In this document: positions 19,786-29,261 of the stretch, piece by piece
Position numbering within the stretch: position 1 is the first letter of the stretch
Layout: each line of letters opens with the position of its first letter
From: Candidatus Jettenia sp.
Lineage (GTDB): Bacteria; Planctomycetota; Brocadiia; Brocadiales; Brocadiaceae
NCBI GenBank assembly: GCA_021650895.1
Contig: CP091278.1
Span: 2,199,659 to 2,263,658, forward strand
DNA length: 64,000 nucleotides
Reading direction: 5' to 3'
Program-made: the position numbers and the translations under genes
Notes under the pieces: model-generated
What the model saw: the letters and a program-made list of their open reading frames with translations, nothing else
Told to the model about the DNA's origin: nothing
The model's database searches: none

Positions 19786-20855
19786 ATAGCGCAACATAGT
19801 TACAACTAAACTATTCCTCTTACAAAAAATCTATGATAAGGGATAAAAATTCTTGAGAATGAAAGATAATAAAATGCCATTTTGAGCAAAGCAAAGAATC
19901 GTATGTATAGTTAAATACAGTATGATTTTAGAAATTTAGGTGCCAGAATTGGACTTAAAATCAAGGGGTTCTACAAAAACTTTTCAAAAAATAGATTTTT
20001 TTGACTATTTTTTGACTATATTAAAAGAAATAATTTTTTACTACCGAGCGTAATAAACCGGGGAAGAGGAGAATAACTTTCTATTCCTCCAAGAGTCGCC
20101 CAGCCGTCCTTTATCGGAGATTAACACAAGGTTAATCATGCAAATCACGGAAGTATTCTACATGGTAAATATTAAGGAAATGTTAAGAAATTATTAATTT
20201 TGTATTAATTTACCCTAGCAGGATACATCATAAAAAATACTTGATAAAATAGTATTTGCGATATTAATCTATATGTTTGGTAGGATTAGTTCAACGGTAT
20301 GAAATTATGGTAATTGGGGAAATTATTGCAGTAAAGAATTATAACTTACCAACCTTATTTTGCATACTTTTGTTACATATCAGATAACTACTCAAACTGT
20401 GGTGCAAAGCCGAGGTAGGGGCGAATCTTGTGTTCGCTCTGGTTATGAAAAAACACACCCGTTTTGGATTTGCATAATCTACGGTGATTCCTCCTGTCAT
20501 TCCCGATAAAGGCATTCGGGAATGACAAACGGAGAATAGAAGTGACAGAAAATACGTGGGGATGATACTCCATATGCATCAAGTTAAGAGTACTATTCTC
20601 TAAGAAAAGAGGCTGTGTATCCATTTTTCCTCTCTAATCCCCCTGTTTCCCCCTTTAGAAAAGGGGGATTTCCCTATTTTCCTCCTTTTCTAAAGGGGGA
20701 CCAAGGGGGATTAAGGGATGTGTATGGTATTTCCTCCATCTCCACACCCCTCGATCCATTCTTGTTAGAGAGGAAGTTTTGGTGTTTTACCTATATCAAT
20801 GCTTAGCTTGATGCATATGGGATGATACTCTGCATAGATAAATAATCCCTATAGA
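19786..20855. other. long non-coding region with repeats
   Basis: About 1.1 kb without a credible gene. It holds a very AT-rich part with TTTTTTGACTA in direct repeat (about 19996-20022) and a GAGGAGAATA/TATTCCTC hairpin (about 20064-20090). On the minus strand TTAACATTTCC TTAATATTTACC is an 11-base direct repeat (about 20162-20195). A second-type repeat (about 20496-20830) has CATTCGGGAATGAC, AAAGGGGGA palindromes and AGCTTGATGCATATGGG. That last block recurs at 58.6-59.3 kb. Confidence 0.5.
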
Positions 20856-21710
20856 CTAATTCGCAACCGGAACGGTAAACATAAAGCCGTTACCTTCTTC
20901 AGGTGTGACCGCAACCACGATACCCGGTACGAATTTGATTTTTCCTTCAGTCTGTAACGGTGTATAGGCAAGTTTCATGTTGACCGAAAGCACTGGTCGT
21001 CCTTGCATTGCATCCTGGATCTGGGTAACGATATCGTTGATTACCTGGTCTTGCGGCCGCAATCTTTGCACATCTGCCAGAAAGAAATCGGGCCACTTCA
21101 CAAGCAGGCGGGAAATCTCACCTGAATTCGAGATCGCCCCCTTAATCTCGGAGGCAAATACCGGAAGGTTATTAACATTGCGTTCTATATATACAAGCTG
21201 TTCCCTGGCGAACGCTTCATCCTTGGTTTTCTCCTGAACCGATCCACCCCGACCCAATACCGTCGATACACTCGGCCCTTTTAGTTCATCCTCAGGCACG
21301 CCGATGGTTTTGATTGCCTCAACGATCATCTTTTCAGCCTGATTCTTGTCCACTGCCTTTGCAGGAGAAACACCGTGTTTGTAGCCACGGTTCGCATTGA
21401 TATACCGGACATAGCCCCTGTCCCTTTCAATTTGTAACTTTCGCTCTTTGTCTTGAAAACTTTCTCTTTCTATCTTTTCCGGAACTTTGTCCCGAACTGC
21501 CTCAGTCAGCAATTGTATTGAGGCACGCTCAGTCCACAGCTTCTGTTTCGGTGCGTTTAAAACACTTTCGTTCCATACAGGCAAGGATTCTCTGATCAGG
21601 GCAGAATAATCTGAATCTGTCTTCCGTTGTTCTTCCTGTGCCACCACAGTCGCGGTCATTGCAATCACTAATAAACAGGCAGAAATGATAACAATGTGGC
21701 ATATTTTCAT
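20856..21710 (-). CDS. secreted protein of unknown function
   Basis: 284 residues from the ATG at 21710, with AAGGAGG 9 bases upstream; the longer frame to 21863 overlaps the next gene. Signal peptide about 1-23 (ending VVAQ), and no TM after it. The middle part has NVNNLPVFASEIKGAISNSGEI followed by LLVKWPDF. This resembles the pattern of FTP/PepSY-type peptidase-inhibitory or propeptide domains (NGLPVFGG... NGEI), but I am not certain. It starts 13 bases after the stop of the caspase-like lipoprotein, so the two are co-transcribed and may work together. Confidence 0.7.
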   Translation of the reverse strand: MKICHIVIISACLLVIAMTATVVAQEEQRKTDSDYSALIRESLPVWNESVLNAPKQKLWTERASIQLLTEAVRDKVPEKIERESFQDKERKLQIERDRGYVRYINANRGYKHGVSPAKAVDKNQAEKMIVEAIKTIGVPEDELKGPSVSTVLGRGGSVQEKTKDEAFAREQLVYIERNVNNLPVFASEIKGAISNSGEISRLLVKWPDFFLADVQRLRPQDQVINDIVTQIQDAMQGRPVLSVNMKLAYTPLQTEGKIKFVPGIVVAVTPEEGNGFMFTVPVAN

Positions 21711-21723
21711 TTTTGATTCCTCC

Positions 21724-22566
21724 TTAATCGATGCCCGTGCCGATTGTATCTTCGTTTGCGGGATCGCAGTTTTCGAGATATACAGTTCCCCAATACCCCA
21801 CGCTCGTAGGATTGGAAAGCACGTTGTTGTATCGTTCGGTGCCGATTCTGTTCCAGGTATCATCGCTATTGGCTCCCACTGCGTATGCTACCGGGCACTG
21901 ATCATCCGTACCGCTGATATCTGGACGGTACATATTGTCAAGCCAGGCATCCGCAATCGTAGAGGTAAAAGCATCGGATGCGAAGTCTTCGTAATCGCTG
22001 ATCAGATCAGATCCAATCCACATGAAACCATGAAAGCCGTTCACTTGATGCAGACCACTGAAGGATTCCCACCACCGATCAGCCCATTGGTTATCGTCCA
22101 TACTGTTGCAAGAAGATAAATGGAGAAACTTCAGATTGGTATTGCCGAAACGCATATCTCCCTGCCAGGTCTGGCAATCCCCGGCACCCGCCTCATCCAC
22201 CCTGACACTACCTTGCCATCGGTCATTGCTTTCACTGCCATGCATAAAAATGAGGGCAGCATCTGCAATATCGATATTGTTGTGGTCGTTTCCCCAATTC
22301 ACGGCATTGGTATCGGTGAATAGGCTATCTACGATATTGCCGTCGATGGTCTGGCCATCCTGCGTGTAAGCTCCTGAGTGCGCTGTATTGGTAACTTCGT
22401 TATACCAGGCAAGCCCCATGTCGTCCCACAGGGAAAGATTCGCGCCTGCACAGCCTGCGTCCCACGTCGTTACTCCGTATAGTCTTGCTTTTCTCTTACA
22501 TCCAAATGCAACGGTACACAAGGAGATTACAATAATTATGAGTAAGATAATTTTTCGCTCCCTCAT
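21724..22566 (-). CDS. caspase-like (clan CD fold) lipoprotein, candidate DUF6345 family
   Basis: 280 residues from the ATG at 22566 (GGAGG six bases before). A hydrophobic leader ends in a near-lipobox AFG-C23, so it is probably a lipoprotein; C23 is followed by KRK. Two motifs fit a clan CD cysteine peptidase: a hydrophobic strand ending in His-Gly (ALIFMHG, H109-G110), then another ending in Ser-Cys (LKFLHLSSC, C153). Next come NSMDD and a GLHQVNGFHGFMW segment. I recall this arrangement from the DUF6345 family but cannot search. The substrate is unknown. First gene of a two-gene unit with a secreted partner. Confidence 0.65.
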   Translation of the reverse strand: MRERKIILLIIIVISLCTVAFGCKRKARLYGVTTWDAGCAGANLSLWDDMGLAWYNEVTNTAHSGAYTQDGQTIDGNIVDSLFTDTNAVNWGNDHNNIDIADAALIFMHGSESNDRWQGSVRVDEAGAGDCQTWQGDMRFGNTNLKFLHLSSCNSMDDNQWADRWWESFSGLHQVNGFHGFMWIGSDLISDYEDFASDAFTSTIADAWLDNMYRPDISGTDDQCPVAYAVGANSDDTWNRIGTERYNNVLSNPTSVGYWGTVYLENCDPANEDTIGTGID

Positions 22567-22762
22567 ATATCCTCCAATCAAATCGACTCTGTAAGTCAGA
22601 ATCAGTTAAAGGTAAAAGAGATGATAGGAAATTGCCTTTCCCTGTAAAAATGACAATATAATAAAATTATGGGAATTACAAGGTTTTTTAATTTTTTCAA
22701 TAAAATCAAAAAATAAGTTCTTCTTTGATTTTGAAAATAAACTTTTTGTATAATGCTGCAAA

Positions 22763-22788
22763 GTAGGGCAAGGCTTTAGCCTTGCACA
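22763..22788. repeat. fragment of GTAGGGC-type repeat
   Basis: GTAGGGCAAGGCTTTAGCC followed by TTGCAC: only the left palindrome of the repeat, without the usual flanks. It lies about 50 bases before the glycosyltransferase start. Confidence 0.7.
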
Positions 22789-22835
22789 GGTGCAAATCTA
22801 AAAAGGATATTCGCAACATAGATTACTTTCATAAG

Positions 22836-24553
22836 ATGAATTCAATAGCCCCTTTTCACAATACCCGTTTCATCGTAGTCTCTATCATAGTATTCACAGC
22901 ATTTCTCTTCCTGTTCAACATAGGGAAAAGGGACCTCTGGGCACCTGATGAACCCCGATATGCACAGGTATCAAAAGAAATGAGAGATAGTGGTAATTTT
23001 ATTGTTCCCCACCTGAATAGTAAACCATATCCGGATAAACCTCCACTCTTGTTTTGGCTCATTAATGTATTTTCACTGCCGTTCGGAAAGATTACCGCCT
23101 TGTCCTCTCGCTTACCTTCAGCCTTTGCTGGTATTGGCTGCTGTGTTGCGCTGTTTTATCTTGCTAAAAGCTTATATCGAAACACGAGAATAGCCTTAAT
23201 GGCTTCGCTTATCCTTGCCACCAGCTCAAAATTCCTTTGGATGGCACACCGTGTTGCCTTCGACGTTCTCCTTACACTGCTCGTAACCATGTCGATACTC
23301 TTTTTTTATAAAGGATATACTGAACAAAAAAACAAAGGATTGTATTATACCGCCTTTTATGTGCTCATGGCCTTCGGAGTACTTGCAAAGGGGCCTATAG
23401 GTTTTATCCTCCCCTTTTTCATAGTATTAACTTACCTCATACTGAAAAGGGATGTCGGGGCTTTAAAAGATACCAGGCCATGGATAGGTGGGATATTGTT
23501 TACCATCATAGTATTTACCTGGGTTTATCTGGCGGGTGTCTATGGTGGTAAGGAGTATACCAATCAGATCCTTTTCAAACAAAATGTTGGAAGGTTTGCC
23601 AGTTCATTTGCACATAAGAGGCCGTTTTATTACTACTTCATAAATTTTCCTATTAATTTTTTGCCCTGGAGTATTTTTATTCCCAGTATTGTGATATATC
23701 TATTTTCTCAGAAAGGAAGAGAAAAAATACCCAATATCCTGGCGATAAGGAATTTCAAAACAAAGATACCTCACCGCTCTTCACTCCCAAATAACAATAT
23801 TTACCATTCTGGGCGAAACGAAGAATCTCTCTTATTACCACTTATCTGGTTTGCAGTTGTCTTTATTTTCTTTTCCATTGTGTCAGGGAAAAGGGATATT
23901 TACGTCCTTCCCTTATACCTGCAGCTGCACTCTTTATAGCCTGGTTTCTGAATGAGTTTATTGAGCAGTCTCAGGAGAATTATTTTAGAAAAACAGGCTA
24001 TTATCCCTGCTATATACTGTGTGGGATATCACTCGTACTGGGTATTCTTTTCCCTATCCTGGTATATAAGGCATTCCCTCAATATATAACTACGACTATT
24101 CCATTTACAATAATTCTTTTTATTGCTGGTATTGTAATGCTATACTTGATAAAGCATGCCAGGATAATTCCATTTTTCTTTACCCTTGTTTTTGTTATCG
24201 GTATCACTTTTAATGTCAGCACCGTAAGGGTTATTCCGATACTCGACCACTATAAATCTGCCAAAGAGATTTGTGGCAAGGCAAAGGCTGTGATGAAACC
24301 GGATGAGAGACTGGCGATGTATAATTTTTTCCGAGATCCGTATCTGTTCTATACCGATAGAAATTATATTGAAGTAATTGCCGAATCAGACGATTTGAGG
24401 AAATTTTTGAATTCACAGGAGAGAGTATTTCTCTTTATCCAGGAGAAGGACTTCAAAAAGATTTCGAAACTTCCTGAAATGCCTTTATTTGTACTTGAAA
24501 GAGATTCTGTAGGTCATCGGGATATACTTTTTGTTTCAAATAAAGATATTTGA
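22836..24553 (+). CDS. GT39/ArnT-type membrane glycosyltransferase, frameshifted
   Basis: Multi-TM lipid-linked-sugar glycosyltransferase of the PMT/ArnT fold. The catalytic acidic pair is in DLWAPDEPRYAQ (D38, E39 from MNSIAPF) in the first periplasmic loop. The second loop motif PDKPPLLFW and about ten TM helices follow. The first frame ends at 23939 after YVLPLY. The expected continuation PAAALFIAWFLNEF is in another frame from about 23918. One missing base near 23914-23920 explains this, and restoring it gives about 572 residues, the normal size. The C-terminal soluble part ends RDILFVSNKDI. Either a real inactivation or a sequence error. Confidence 0.82.
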
Positions 24554-24605
24554 TATATGATAAAGATTAGATCACCGCAAAGAACATGTAAAAGTGGTAA
24601 AACCT

Positions 24606-25367
24606 ATGAGATTAAAAAATAAGGTAGCACTTATCACTGGTGGTGGAACTGGCATTGGCAAGGCCACGGCACTGCTTTTTGCCAGAGAGGGCGCTTCTCT
24701 TGTTATTACTGGTAGAAGGGAAACACCTCTGAAAGAGACGGTTTCACACATAAGAGATTTACACGATAGTGCCATATATGTTATAGGGGATGTCTCAAAA
24801 ATAAACGATGCTCAGCATATGGTTAAAAAGACAAGAGAAACCTTTGGGAGGTTAGATATCCTTGTGAACAACGCCGGTATTAATTACAAACCAAACACAA
24901 CCAGTGCAACGGAGGAGGAGAGTTGGGATATAACGATTAATACGAATCTAAAAGGTATCTATTTAGTCTCGAAATATGCTATCCCTGAACTTACAAAAAA
25001 TGGCGGCTCCATTATCAATATCTCTTCTGTTGTAGGATTAAAAGGGTTTCGGGGAGCCATTGCTTATACTACATCAAAAGGTGGTATCCTTAACATGACA
25101 AAAAGCATGGCCATAGAATTAGCCCCTGATAAAATCCGTGTCAACTGTATTTGTCCGGGCATGATAGATACCGATATGTACTGGAATTTTATAAAGTCTT
25201 CAGAGAATCCAGACACATTGCATGAGTATGTAGTACATTCGCATCCGCTCGGTCGAATTGGAAAACCCGAGGATATTGCTTATGGTGCGCTTTTTCTTGC
25301 ATCAGATGAAGCAAACTGGATTACCGGAGTTGTATTACCCATTGATGGCGGCTTTACAGCGCGATAG
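24606..25367 (+). CDS. short-chain dehydrogenase/reductase
   Basis: Classical SDR of 253 residues. The cofactor motif TGGGTGIG is at 11-18, NNAG near 87, and the catalytic Ser lies in NISSVVG. Y154xxxK158 is in YTTSK, and the C-terminal ITGVVLPIDGGF is the family's usual ending. R42-R43 after the second strand (TGRRETP) favours NADP(H). The start is uncertain: a GTG at 24594 is in frame, but I prefer the ATG at 24606. It lies about 50 bases after the glycosyltransferase in the same direction. The substrate cannot be told from sequence. Confidence 0.9.
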   Translation: MRLKNKVALITGGGTGIGKATALLFAREGASLVITGRRETPLKETVSHIRDLHDSAIYVIGDVSKINDAQHMVKKTRETFGRLDILVNNAGINYKPNTTSATEEESWDITINTNLKGIYLVSKYAIPELTKNGGSIINISSVVGLKGFRGAIAYTTSKGGILNMTKSMAIELAPDKIRVNCICPGMIDTDMYWNFIKSSENPDTLHEYVVHSHPLGRIGKPEDIAYGALFLASDEANWITGVVLPIDGGFTAR

Positions 25368-25374
25368 CTTTTTA

Positions 25375-25490
25375 AGGCCTTCGGCTACTTTTATCTTTAA
25401 GATGTAGGGCAAGGCTTCAGCCTTGCCTCCCCGCCAGAATATATGCGCCGGGATAGCCACCCGAAAGGGTTGCCCTACAGAACTTTTTCC
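25375..25490. repeat. GTAGGGC-type repeat unit
   Basis: AGGCCTTCGGCTACTTTT, then GTAGGGCAAGGCTTCAGCC, a short spacer, and the inverted GGGTTGCCCTAC. It starts eight bases after the SDR stop codon. Confidence 0.85.
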
Positions 25491-25595
25491 TGAGCATAGT
25501 ATTTCTGGTAAAGGGTCAAATAGGAACAGTATTGTTTATGCTGTTCTTAAGCTATATCAGGGCTATACCAAACCTTGTCTTCTCTCGTGGTAAAA

Positions 25596-27665
25596 ATGAA
25601 TAAATCGATTTTTATCGCAGGTATTCTTTGTTTCTTAAGCCAATCGCTATTTTATCCCTTACAAAAGGTCATTTCTCAACCCATAGACAAACCGCCAACC
25701 ATCGACTCAAACACCAATAATCTTGTAAATCCTGTCTCTTTTAACTTTAAAGACGTTTTCAATCAATTTGGCGATAATGCAGAACGGCTTTATCAACACT
25801 ATGGCATCTTCGCCCTCGAATTTTTAAAAGAATATAAAATAGAGGGACTTGCCCTTTTGGAAAAACACGGCGCGGAAATGACAAATCTGTACCCACTTAT
25901 CAATTACCGGGATATCTTCCGCTTATACAGCAATCCGGATAACAACAAAAGTAATCTCCATATATTCTCACCCGAAACCATCGCCACATTTTACACAACC
26001 TTTGGAGATGAAGGGATAAAATATGTTGCCAATAACCCTGAAAATTTCTTTCTTATCTATGAAGATAAAGAAAAAGGTATTGAGTTCATCAATCTTGCCA
26101 ATGAAAAGGGCGATATTGTATTTCCCCTGATACGAAAGCACGGCATCGCCTTTGCAAAACTCTATGATAAAGATGTGTTGGATATCGTCATTAAATTTCA
26201 AGAGGACGGCCTTTTGGCCATAAAAGAATATGGAGACAAGGCAAAGGTTTTATTCAACCTTTTTGTCAATGATGATATCTTTTATCAGGTAATAAAAACG
26301 TACGGGCATAAACAAACGATTCCCATCATCTACCTCTTCTATGATAATAAAGATTTTAACAGCCAAATTTACAACTATTTGAAGACGACAAGCGCCTATG
26401 GATGGGTTTCATACTGGTGGTATGGCATTGAAACATCTGCGGTAGATGCTCAAAGTGATGCAGCAATAAGGCGTGAAAATGCACAACGGGCCATTCACCT
26501 CATCTTTGAATTGGGAAATGATTTTATTGACCGTTTTGAGATCCTCGATATCAATAATGTCAAGGAAGAAGCCGTTACCACGATTACCAATAAATTAAGA
26601 AACTTCTTTATCTCCGATATTGAGCGGGTAAGTCGGAAAAGGATCCGGCAGGAAGATATTACTTTTCAGGATAAATTGTTTGCAGGGCTAGACATCCTGG
26701 GATTTGTTCCTATTGGTAGCGGTATATCTAAAGTGGCAAAGCTTGCGGCAAAAGGAGCACGGTTTGCCAGGACCACAAAAGGTTTTCGGGGTCTCATTCA
26801 TCTTACAGAAGATTTTGTTAAAACGTATGGAGATGATGCCGTTTCGTTTGTTGCAAAATACGGAGATGATGGCATAAGGGTACTGAAGGCAACCGATGGT
26901 AAAATTCTCAAACTATCGCAGCAATATGGGGATGACCCTGTTCGATATCTTGCGAAATATGGCCCAAATGCAGGAAATGTGATTGAAAAATATGGTGATG
27001 AAGTACTGCTTCTTGCACGTCAATATGGTGAAGATGCCGTAAAATACACCATGCTTTACGGTGATGACGGCCTCAGGGTAATTCGGAAATATGGTAAAGA
27101 TGTTGTACTTTTGAGTACTATTTACGGAGATGATGTCATTAAGCTAGCAGCTTTCTATGGTGATGATATTATTCCCTATGTATCAAAATATGGATCAAGC
27201 GGTGTCAAAGTTATGGGAAGATATGGAAACGATGTAATGCTGTTGGCAAAAAAGCACGGAGATGATGTTATTAAATATGTCGGTATGTATGGTGATGACG
27301 GGATCAAACTGGCAAGAAAAGGCAAGGCAGGTCTATTGGTAATGCGATTCATGCCGCCAAAGGTATTTTCGAAATGTATAAAGTTTGTCAAATATGGTCT
27401 TATTGCAACGATCCTCTTTACGTTTGCCACGCATCCTATTGCATTTCTGTCAGGCCTGATAAAGGCCCTTTCCTGGTTATTTGGTACCAATCCGGTAGTT
27501 ATAGCAACTGTTTTAGGTCTTGTAGTCATTTTCTTACTTATAAGATTTCTGAAAAAATTTAAAATCATTCTCAAACCTTTTTTCATATTCCTTTCTCTCT
27601 TCAGAAGCCTTAGAATGGTAACAAGGCCTTTGTGGAACCATAGAGATACGGAGGCACAAAATTAG
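25596..27665 (+). CDS. membrane-anchored protein with 11-residue YGDD repeats
   Basis: 689 residues from the ATG at 25596 (a TTG seven codons earlier is possible). Signal peptide about 1-28. An N-terminal half carries degenerate copies of the same repeat (FGDNAERLYQHYG, FGDEGIKYVAN, KHGIAFAKLYD). A middle region (about 265-400) is unlike the repeats. Fifteen contiguous 11-residue repeats lie at 411-575 with consensus YGDD-x-h-x-x-h-x-K (h hydrophobic). Two C-terminal TM segments (about 597-650) and a basic tail follow. No known family is recognised. The regular period suggests a solenoid or hendecad helical array on the periplasmic side. Confidence 0.75.
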   Translation: MNKSIFIAGILCFLSQSLFYPLQKVISQPIDKPPTIDSNTNNLVNPVSFNFKDVFNQFGDNAERLYQHYGIFALEFLKEYKIEGLALLEKHGAEMTNLYPLINYRDIFRLYSNPDNNKSNLHIFSPETIATFYTTFGDEGIKYVANNPENFFLIYEDKEKGIEFINLANEKGDIVFPLIRKHGIAFAKLYDKDVLDIVIKFQEDGLLAIKEYGDKAKVLFNLFVNDDIFYQVIKTYGHKQTIPIIYLFYDNKDFNSQIYNYLKTTSAYGWVSYWWYGIETSAVDAQSDAAIRRENAQRAIHLIFELGNDFIDRFEILDINNVKEEAVTTITNKLRNFFISDIERVSRKRIRQEDITFQDKLFAGLDILGFVPIGSGISKVAKLAAKGARFARTTKGFRGLIHLTEDFVKTYGDDAVSFVAKYGDDGIRVLKATDGKILKLSQQYGDDPVRYLAKYGPNAGNVIEKYGDEVLLLARQYGEDAVKYTMLYGDDGLRVIRKYGKDVVLLSTIYGDDVIKLAAFYGDDIIPYVSKYGSSGVKVMGRYGNDVMLLAKKHGDDVIKYVGMYGDDGIKLARKGKAGLLVMRFMPPKVFSKCIKFVKYGLIATILFTFATHPIAFLSGLIKALSWLFGTNPVVIATVLGLVVIFLLIRFLKKFKIILKPFFIFLSLFRSLRMVTRPLWNHRDTEAQN
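26826..27320 (+). repeat. fifteen tandem 33-bp coding repeats
   Basis: Each unit encodes 11 residues starting Tyr-Gly-Asp-Asp or a close variant (YGPN, YGKD, YGSS, YGND, HGDD, TDGK). The period is exact from first to last unit with no insertion. The DNA units have diverged, so the amplification is old and held at the protein level. Confidence 0.92.
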
Positions 27666-27775
27666 ATATTTGGGAGAGGTCATCCCAAAACCTTAATTTA
27701 ATATCGAGAATCATGTGAGACATAGATAGTATGTATAAGGAGAGAATTTTTCATACTCTGTAAACCGGTTCCTGG

Positions 27776-27905
27776 GGTGGCACTGACAAACTTTGTTTGT
27801 CAGTGTTTTCTAATCCATATCCATGTACGTAAATAAATAAGCACGGACAAACCATGTCTCCCCGTTCAAGACGTACGGGGAGACATGGTTTGTCCGTACC
27901 ACCTG
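27776..27905. repeat. two hairpin repeats (GACAAAC type)
   Basis: CACTGACAAACTTTGTTTGTC is a perfect short palindrome. After it, CGGACAAACCATGTCTCCCC and its complement flank TTCAAGAC (about 27843-27897), giving a stem of more than 20 bp. A shorter relative (ACGGACAAACAAGTTTGTCC) lies inside the MITE at 33161-33301. Confidence 0.8.
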
Positions 27906-27916
27906 GTCTGGAGTTA

Positions 27917-28142
27917 TAGCATTCAAGAGATGAAACCGAACAAAATGTGGCGCATGAGTCTTTGGTTGTATGCTGGTATAGGGAACGTTACGGAATCTCT
28001 CAACATGTCATTGCGAGGGTTTTTTCCGAAGCAATCTCTTCTGAAACTTGTAAAGGATTGCTTCGGACAAGACCCTCGCAATGACTGGCGGGGTAGTCTT
28101 TCCTCTGTTGAGGATAGGTTCGGTTTCATCGTTGAAGTACTA
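27917..28142. mobile_element. TA-flanked MITE (copy 1, 226 bp)
   Basis: The ends read TAGCATTCAAGAGATGAAAC inward and, inverted, TAGTACTTCAACGATGAAAC; both continue CGAAC. A TA dinucleotide flanks each side (27915-27916, 28143-28144), as expected for IS630/mariner-type transposition. It carries a second palindromic element inside (28007-28085) and no ORF. The other copy is at 33161-33301. Confidence 0.82.
28007..28085. repeat. GTCATTGCGAGG-type inverted repeat nested in the MITE
   Basis: GTCATTGCGAGGGTTTT... CGAAGCAATC is mirrored by GATTGCTTCGG... CCTCGCAATGAC. This palindrome type is widespread in many bacterial genomes. Here it sits inside the TA-flanked MITE, so it either inserted into it or is carried by it. 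Confidence 0.85.
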
Positions 28143-28409
28143 TAGTATCTGGAATCATTTGAAGAAGAGAGAGGTTTCCGTACAGAAATAGGTTTTGGGA
28201 TAGCTTCTAGTATGTTGGGTTGAGGAACGAAACCTCAACATCTTTCTTGAACTTCTCTTTACCATAGAGATATAATGCAAACAGAATAAAATTCAAAGAT
28301 TTATAAAGATATGGTAACATGAGTTACAAATGGAAACTTAGAGGGCTTTGTTACATTATCTGCCTTAAACATTCTTCATTATTTGGTACATCTTCATGGG
28401 AGGCTTAAC

Positions 28410-29210
28410 ATGCTCAAATCAAAATGCTTAGTGTCCATGCTTGCGATTATTCTTTTCGTTGGTTGTTCAACAGTGCCCATAACAGGGAGAAGACAGCTTT
28501 CCTTTGTACCGCAGTCTCAGCTTTTTACCTTAAGCCAGGATAGTTACCATCAGTTGTTGTCCGAATCAAAGCTCTCTAACGATGCAGGAAAAAAAGAGAT
28601 GGTGGTAAAAGTGGGGAAGAGCATAGCACAATCAGCAGAACAATTCATGCGTGAAAACGACATGGAAGAAGAGATAAAGAATTATGAGTGGGAGTTTAAC
28701 CTCATTGAAGATGATAAAACAGTAAATGCCTTTTGTATGCCGGGGGGAAAGATTGCTGTATATACAGGCATCCTCCCTGCTACTCAGGATGAGACCGGAC
28801 TTGCTGTTGTATTGGGACACGAGGTTGCGCATGCTATAGCAAACCATGGTGGTGAAAGGATGAGCCAGCAATTGTTAGTACAATTAGGTGCAACTGGCTT
28901 ATCGGTAGCATTAAGCCAGCAGCCGGCGCAAACACAACAAATATTGTTACAGGCCTATGGGGCAGGTACGAATATTGGTTTTATTTTGCCGTATAGCCGC
29001 AGTCACGAACTTGAGGCTGACCATATTGGCCTCATTCTCATGGCAAGGGCTGGCTACAACCCCAGGGAAGCTATTTCATTCTGGCAGAGGATGGGTAAAA
29101 TGGGAGGAGAAAGGCCGCCAGAATTCTTATCTACCCATCCGGAACCGGAAAGAAGGATAGAAGATATCAAAAAAGAATTACCTGAGGCTATGAAATACTA
29201 TAAAAAGTAA
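28410..29210 (+). CDS. M48-family metallopeptidase lipoprotein
   Basis: 266 residues from the ATG at 28410, preceded by GGGAGG six bases away. The leader ends in the lipobox FVG-C19, so it is membrane-anchored, facing the periplasm. Zinc motif H137-E-V-A-H141 and the third ligand E202 in SHELEADHIG identify an M48 peptidase of the LoiP/YcaL/BepA type, without TPR repeats. Its probable role is quality control of outer-membrane proteins. It is a single gene between repeat blocks; the operon context gives no further clue. Confidence 0.93.
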   Translation: MLKSKCLVSMLAIILFVGCSTVPITGRRQLSFVPQSQLFTLSQDSYHQLLSESKLSNDAGKKEMVVKVGKSIAQSAEQFMRENDMEEEIKNYEWEFNLIEDDKTVNAFCMPGGKIAVYTGILPATQDETGLAVVLGHEVAHAIANHGGERMSQQLLVQLGATGLSVALSQQPAQTQQILLQAYGAGTNIGFILPYSRSHELEADHIGLILMARAGYNPREAISFWQRMGKMGGERPPEFLSTHPEPERRIEDIKKELPEAMKYYKK

Positions 29211-29261
29211 AATCCCGTAGAAGTGTATTGCAATACGCTCCTACTTCAACTCTTTAAATTA

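Noticed and set aside
28007-28085. small RNA gene
   Set aside because: The hairpin is a widespread palindromic repeat; no promoter or terminator supports an RNA.
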